A stretch of 64,000 nt of DNA from Curtobacterium sp. MR_MD2014 (lineage in GTDB: Bacteria > Actinomycetota > Actinomycetes > Actinomycetales > Microbacteriaceae). The notes beneath the pieces are model-generated. The model did not search any database, was not told where the DNA came from, and saw only the letters and a program-made list of their open reading frames with translations. The position numbers were made by a program, and so were the translations under genes. Shown here piece by piece: positions 59,959 to 64,000 of the stretch (its first letter is position 1; every line of letters starts with the position of its first letter). The stretch lies in the NCBI RefSeq assembly GCF_000772085.1, contig NZ_CP009755.1:682001-746000 (forward strand), written 5' to 3'.

Positions 59959-60003
59959 GACGCCGCCGTGGAGTGTCCGGATCAGGGCCTCTGCGGCGGC
60001 GTC
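59959..60003 (+). terminator. possible hairpin after the GH3 gene
   Basis: Perfect 10-base arms (GACGCCGCCG at 59959-59968 and CGGCGGCGTC at 59994-60003) separated by 25 bases, just after the stop. Confidence 0.4.
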
Positions 60004-60116
60004 CGCGTGCGTTCCGACGTCCGGCCGGTAGCGTGGAACGAGTCTTCCACGGGGACCGCGTCACGGTGCGCCACCACGCACCGCGGCCCCGGTGGACCAG
60101 GAGGAGGACGACACCC

Positions 60117-61274
60117 GTGAGCACCGACGACCAGGCACGCGTGCGCAGCGCGCTCGTGGCGGCACTCGACGTCGTCGACGCGCCACCGTCGGAGCGCTTC
60201 GAGCGCATCGTCCGGGTCGCGCGCGAGGTCTTCGACGTGCCGCTGTCGTACGTCAACGTGCTCGACGACGACCTGCTGCACACCCTCACCCCGAACGTGC
60301 CCGACGAGATCGTCTCCGGACCGGTCGGGTGGTCCTTCTGCCAGCTGACGGTGCAGCACACGGAGCCGACCGTCGTGCCGGACACCACGGCCGACCCCCG
60401 GACCGCCGACCTGCCGGGCGTGACACGGCGCGGCATCCGGTTCTACGCGGGCGTCCCGCTCACGATCGCGGGTGGGGAGCCCGTCGGGACGCTCTGCCTG
60501 ATGGACACGCGACCGCGCGCCTTCTCGCCGCAGGACACCGCCGCGCTCATCGACCTCGGACACTGGGCCGAGCGCGCGCTCGCCCAGGGGCTGCACCACG
60601 ACCGCCTGCTCGAGGTCGCAGGCGCACTCGCGCCGAGCGCCGTCGCGCCCGACGGCTACCGGATCGCCGGCACAACGGTGCCCTACGGCGACCTCAGCGG
60701 CGACCTGCACGACTGGTCGGTCGTCGACGGCGACCTCGTGCTGACGCTCGCCGACGTCATGGGCAAGGAGCAGCCGGCCGCGCTCCTCGCGGCCGGGATC
60801 CGGGCTGCCCTCCGGCAGCACCGCACCGTCGCGCCCGTGGCCGCCGTCGCCGCCGTCGAACCCGCCCTCGCCGAGGACCTCGGACGTGCGAGCGCCTTCG
60901 CCACACTGTTCCACGCCCGGCTCGACCCGGCCAGCGGCGTGGTCGACGTGGTGGACGCGGGCCACGGGCTGGCGGTGCACGTGCCGGCGGCGGGGACGCC
61001 TCGGGTGCTCCGGTCCCACGGGCTGCCGCTGGGGTTGCACGCCGAGGGTGCACGGCGCAGGGCGTCGACCACGGTCCTGGAGCCCGGGGACGTCCTCGTC
61101 GTGGTGAGCGACGGGGCGCTCGACCTGGGTGACGGGACGATCGACACCCTGCTGGACCTCGCGCGGACCCTGCGCGCCGCGTCGAGCGTCGACGCCTTCC
61201 TCGAGACGGTGCGGCTGCGTGCGGCCGAGCGGGCCGAGGACGACGTGACGGTCGTCGTCCTCGGCCGGGCCTGA
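60117..61274 (+). CDS. GAF-domain PP2C (SpoIIE/RsbU-type) serine phosphatase
   Basis: A 385-residue signalling phosphatase. The N-terminal GAF domain (about residues 20-165; FDVPLSYVNVLDDDLLHTLTPNVP ... GIRFYAGVPLTIAGGEPVGTLCLMDTRPR) senses a small molecule or redox state. The SpoIIE-type PP2C domain follows (about 185-385) with YGDLSGDLHDW, LTLADVMGKEQPAALLA, VDAGHGLAVHV and VVVSDGALDLGDG, containing the metal-binding aspartates. GGAGGAGG lies about 10 bases before GTG 60117. Such enzymes dephosphorylate STAS-domain anti-anti-sigma factors. No partner is adjacent; the RsbW-type kinase at 34130 is the only related gene in the window. Confidence 0.92.
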   Translation: MSTDDQARVRSALVAALDVVDAPPSERFERIVRVAREVFDVPLSYVNVLDDDLLHTLTPNVPDEIVSGPVGWSFCQLTVQHTEPTVVPDTTADPRTADLPGVTRRGIRFYAGVPLTIAGGEPVGTLCLMDTRPRAFSPQDTAALIDLGHWAERALAQGLHHDRLLEVAGALAPSAVAPDGYRIAGTTVPYGDLSGDLHDWSVVDGDLVLTLADVMGKEQPAALLAAGIRAALRQHRTVAPVAAVAAVEPALAEDLGRASAFATLFHARLDPASGVVDVVDAGHGLAVHVPAAGTPRVLRSHGLPLGLHAEGARRRASTTVLEPGDVLVVVSDGALDLGDGTIDTLLDLARTLRAASSVDAFLETVRLRAAERAEDDVTVVVLGRA

Positions 61275-61295
61275 CCGCGCACAGCGGCCTCCGGC

Positions 61296-63701
61296 TCAGG
61301 CAGCCATCGGGCCGTACCGGCGGTGCCCCTTGACGTCGTAGCGATCGAGCATCATCACCTTGTCCCAGGCGGCGACGAAGTCCCGCACGAACCGCTCCCG
61401 CCCGTCGCTGCCGGCGTAGACGTCGACGATCGAACGGAGCTGCGCGTTCGACCCGAACACCAGGTCGTTCCGCGAGGCCGTCCACCGCTCCTCGCCGGTG
61501 GCCTGCACGGTCCCGGTGAAGGTCGACTCGTGCTCGTCCGTCCTCGTCCACACCAGGTCGGTGTCGGTGAGGTTGACGAAGAAGTCCGTCGTCAGCGCGC
61601 CGACGCGGTCGGTCAGGACGCCCGTCGACGAGCCGTCCCAGTTCGCGCCGAGCACCCGCAGCCCGCCGGTCAGCACCGTCCACTCCGGTGCCGTGAGCGT
61701 CATGAGGTTCGCACGGTCCAGGAACACCGCCTCCGGAGCGACGCCGGGGGCGAAGTCTGCGAAGCGCTCGGACACGTGGTTCCGGAACCCGTCGGCGATC
61801 GGCCGGAGCCACTCGAACATCTCGACGTCGGTCTGCTCCTGGGACGCGTCCACACGGCCGGGCGTGAACGGCACGGTGACCTCGACACCCGCGGCGCGTG
61901 CGGCGTCCTCCACCCCGACGCAGCCCGCGAGCACGACCAGGTCGGCGAGCGAGACGTGCTTCCCGTCCTGCTCGAAGGCGGCCTTGACGCTGCGGAGGGT
62001 CTCGACGACCGGGACCGTCCGCCGGTTGATCGGCCAGTCCTTCTGCGGGGCGAGCGCGATCCGCCCGCCGTTGGCACCGCCGCGCTTGTCACTGTCCCGG
62101 TAGGTCGACGCGGCGGAGTACGCGGTGACGACCAGGTCGGAGACCGAGGTGCCGGTCGACCGGATCGCCGCTCGGAGCGTCTCGACGTCCGCGTCGCTCA
62201 GGGGCTCGCCGACCGGGTCGGGCAGCGGGTCCTGCCACAGCAGGTCGTCCGAGATCGTCGTCTCCGGACCGAGGTAGCGGTGCTTCGGCCCCATGTCGCG
62301 GTGCGTCAGCTTGTACCAGGCCTTCGAGAAGGCCGTGGTGAACAGGTCGAAGTCGGCGAGGAAGCGCTCGCACACCTCGCGGTAGGCCGGGTCGACCTTG
62401 AGCGCGATGTCCGAGGTCATCATCATGAGCGCGTGTGTCTCGCCGGGCACGTGGGCGTCCGGGGTGCGCGGGGCCTCGGGGTCCGCCGGGGTCCACTGCA
62501 GGGCGCCCGCCGGGCTCTTGGTCTGCTCCCACTCGTGGCCGAACAGGTTCTCCAGGTAGCTGTTGTCCCAGCGGGTCGGGTCCTGGGTCCAGCTGCCCTC
62601 GATGCCGTTCGTCATCGTGTCCTTGCCGTTGCCGGCACCCTTCGGGTTGTGCCACCCGAGCCCCATCGCCTCGATCGGCGCGATCTCCGGCGGCGGACCG
62701 ATCTCGGCTGCGGGGACCTGGCCGTGGCTCTTGCCGAACGCGTGGCCGCCGGCGATCAGGGCGACCGTCTCCTCGTCGTTCATGGCCATCCGGCTGAAGG
62801 TGATGCGGATGTCCCGCGCCGAGCCCATCGGGTCGCCGTTCGCGTACGGTCCCTCGGGGTTCACGTAGATGAGCGCCTGGTGCGAGGCAGCGAGCGGACT
62901 CTGCAGGTCGTAGTCCGCGTCGCCGTTCTCGCCGTGCCACCGCTCGTCGCGCTGGACCATGTCGTCCTGGCTCTCGACGTGGTGCGGGTCCCGGACCTCC
63001 GGGCCCCACCAGGTGCCCTCGTCCGGCTCCCACGCGTCGAGTCGACCGCCGCCGAAGCCGTACGTCGGCAGACCCATGAGCTCGAGCGAGCAGTTCCCCG
63101 TGAGGACCATCAGGTCGGCCCACGAGAGCGCGTTGCCGTACTTGTGCTTGATCGGCTGGAGCAGACGTCGCGACTTGTCGGTGTTCCCGTTGTCCCACCA
63201 GCTGCTGATCGGGGCGAAGCGCTGCATCGCGGTGCCCGCTCCGCCGCGACCGTCCGCGATCCGGTAGGTCCCCGCGGCGTGCCAGGCCATCCGGATCATC
63301 TGCGGGCCGTAGTTGCCGTAGTCCGCGGGCCACCAGTCGACCGAGGTCGTGAGCAGCTGCGTGATGTCGCGCTTGAGCTCGTCGAGGTCGATCGTCGCGA
63401 AGGCCGCCGCGTAGTCGAAGTCCGCACCGAGCGGGTCGGCGTCGACGCCGTTGCGGTGCAGCAGCTCGACACGGAGCCGCTGCGGGTACCAGCCCTCGAG
63501 CGACGACGGTGCCTGACCGAACGTCCCGCCCAGGTGGTCACCACCGGCGGGCAGGGACCCGGCCATGTGGAAGCTGCAGGTGTCGGTGCCGTCGGCGTCC
63601 CGGCCGTGGGAACCGTGGAAGGACGCGCCCTGCGGGGTCGCGGTGTCGTGCTGCCCGCTGTCGTCGGTGCCGTGCGTGCCGGTCGTGCTGTCGTTGCTCA
63701 A
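61296..63701 (-). CDS. katG: catalase-peroxidase KatG
   Basis: An 801-residue haem enzyme that breaks down hydrogen peroxide and acts as a peroxidase. The distal haem triad R137-W140-H141 ([12 protein letters not shown]), Y279 (LIYVNPEGP) and M305 (SRMAMNDEE) for the Met-Tyr-Trp cross-link, the [10 protein letters not shown] motif and the duplicated C-terminal half are all present. Two departures: the N-terminus has about 50 extra His/Ser/Thr-rich residues, and the loop before Y279 is about 17 residues longer than in mycobacterial KatG ([24 protein letters not shown]). The start is TTG 63699-63701 with AGGAG 6-7 bases upstream; the ATG at MAGSLPAGG would give a shorter protein. Convergent with the phosphatase gene. 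Confidence 0.96.
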   Translation of the reverse strand: MSNDSTTGTHGTDDSGQHDTATPQGASFHGSHGRDADGTDTCSFHMAGSLPAGGDHLGGTFGQAPSSLEGWYPQRLRVELLHRNGVDADPLGADFDYAAAFATIDLDELKRDITQLLTTSVDWWPADYGNYGPQMIRMAWHAAGTYRIADGRGGAGTAMQRFAPISSWWDNGNTDKSRRLLQPIKHKYGNALSWADLMVLTGNCSLELMGLPTYGFGGGRLDAWEPDEGTWWGPEVRDPHHVESQDDMVQRDERWHGENGDADYDLQSPLAASHQALIYVNPEGPYANGDPMGSARDIRITFSRMAMNDEETVALIAGGHAFGKSHGQVPAAEIGPPPEIAPIEAMGLGWHNPKGAGNGKDTMTNGIEGSWTQDPTRWDNSYLENLFGHEWEQTKSPAGALQWTPADPEAPRTPDAHVPGETHALMMMTSDIALKVDPAYREVCERFLADFDLFTTAFSKAWYKLTHRDMGPKHRYLGPETTISDDLLWQDPLPDPVGEPLSDADVETLRAAIRSTGTSVSDLVVTAYSAASTYRDSDKRGGANGGRIALAPQKDWPINRRTVPVVETLRSVKAAFEQDGKHVSLADLVVLAGCVGVEDAARAAGVEVTVPFTPGRVDASQEQTDVEMFEWLRPIADGFRNHVSERFADFAPGVAPEAVFLDRANLMTLTAPEWTVLTGGLRVLGANWDGSSTGVLTDRVGALTTDFFVNLTDTDLVWTRTDEHESTFTGTVQATGEERWTASRNDLVFGSNAQLRSIVDVYAGSDGRERFVRDFVAAWDKVMMLDRYDVKGHRRYGPMAA

Positions 63702-63810
63702 CGCTGCTCCTGTTCGATGACTGTCCGCGGAACGCGGGGGACGCCCGTCACGCTCCGCCCCGAGGCTGTGAGGACGGCGGGAGCAGTGCGCATCCCGCCG
63801 GCGGGTCCGG

Positions 63811-64000
63811 TCAGCCCTTCCAGACGGACACGGCGCCGGCGTGACCGATCACGACGACCTCGACGAGCGAGCCGATGCCGGCGGCGACGAGCAGCACGGG
63901 GCCGACGATCCCCACCGCTCGTGCCAGCCCGGCGTCCGCGACCCGCGGGGCGGCGAAGCGGTGCCAGCCCCACCAGAGCGTCAGCAGCACGAACACCGCG
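63811..64000 (-). CDS. C-terminal part of a small membrane protein, 5' end outside the window
   Basis: The last 62 or so residues of a protein whose frame is open to the right edge (a GTG at 63994-63996 may be internal). Two hydrophobic segments are visible ([15 protein letters not shown] and [25 protein letters not shown]), and the end [11 protein letters not shown] resembles the C-terminus of DUF2231-type membrane proteins (GHSGAxAVW). The family call is tentative. It lies upstream of katG on the same strand, 109 bases from its start. Confidence 0.65.
   Translation of the reverse strand, partial: AVFVLLTLWWGWHRFAAPRVADAGLARAVGIVGPVLLVAAGIGSLVEVVVIGHAGAVSVWKG

Overview
The window is high-GC DNA (roughly 70% or more by eye) with very many GTG and some TTG starts, strong AGGAGG-type ribosome sites, several carbohydrate ABC transporter operons without their own ATPase, many LacI/TetR/MarR regulators and large secreted glycanases. 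This fits a plant- or soil-associated actinobacterium of the family Microbacteriaceae, possibly Curtobacterium. The genus is inference. I saw no rRNA, tRNA, CRISPR array, integrase or transposase, so the region reads as chromosome.

Layout: 1-2437 is the end of a sugar ABC operon closing with a GH32 fructosidase. 2508-9430 holds a formate/nitrite-type channel, a pseudo-receiver protein, an OmpR-type regulator with a repetitive linker, a BcsA-like glycosyltransferase, a lipoprotein with a hexanucleotide repeat and a histidine kinase operon. 9472-16878 is a divergent pair of secreted glycanases (clan-A TIM barrel; a giant GH81 endo-1,3-glucanase), joined at 21630 by a GH16 enzyme. 16913-25635 is mixed housekeeping: nucleosidase, Kup potassium transporter, small proteins, DUF808, VOC protein, LAxTG wall protein, TetR. 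25755-29998 has a DHA2 drug exporter and a DEAD-box RNA helicase. 30190-31990 is an oxidoreductase/TetR divergon with an operator array.

32106-37047 is the most unusual locus: a cellulose-synthase-like glycosyltransferase, an RsbW-type anti-sigma kinase and a fusion of a catalytically altered GH26 domain to an OpgC-type membrane acyltransferase, translationally coupled. 37252-40247 is a secreted protein of unknown function beside a NarL-type two-component system. 40508-50230 has two ABC sugar operons around a LacI gene, the first resembling the ThuEFG-ThuA-ThuB-ThuR arrangement. 50366-53008 has MarR and AraC regulators and a cluster of tandem duplications. 53009-59952 is a LacI-controlled ABC/GH3 beta-glucosidase operon. 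60117-64000 has a GAF-PP2C phosphatase, a catalase-peroxidase and the end of a membrane protein.

A family of about twelve 45-52 bp palindromes built on GACGGGAGG...CCTCCCGTC recurs through the window, mostly at 3' ends of genes, where it probably terminates transcription. One copy lies inside the GH3 reading frame and another lies between divergent genes. Together the genes describe an organism that breaks down beta-glucans and fructans outside the cell, imports the oligosaccharides through LacI-controlled transporters, and may make its own modified exopolysaccharide under partner-switch control.
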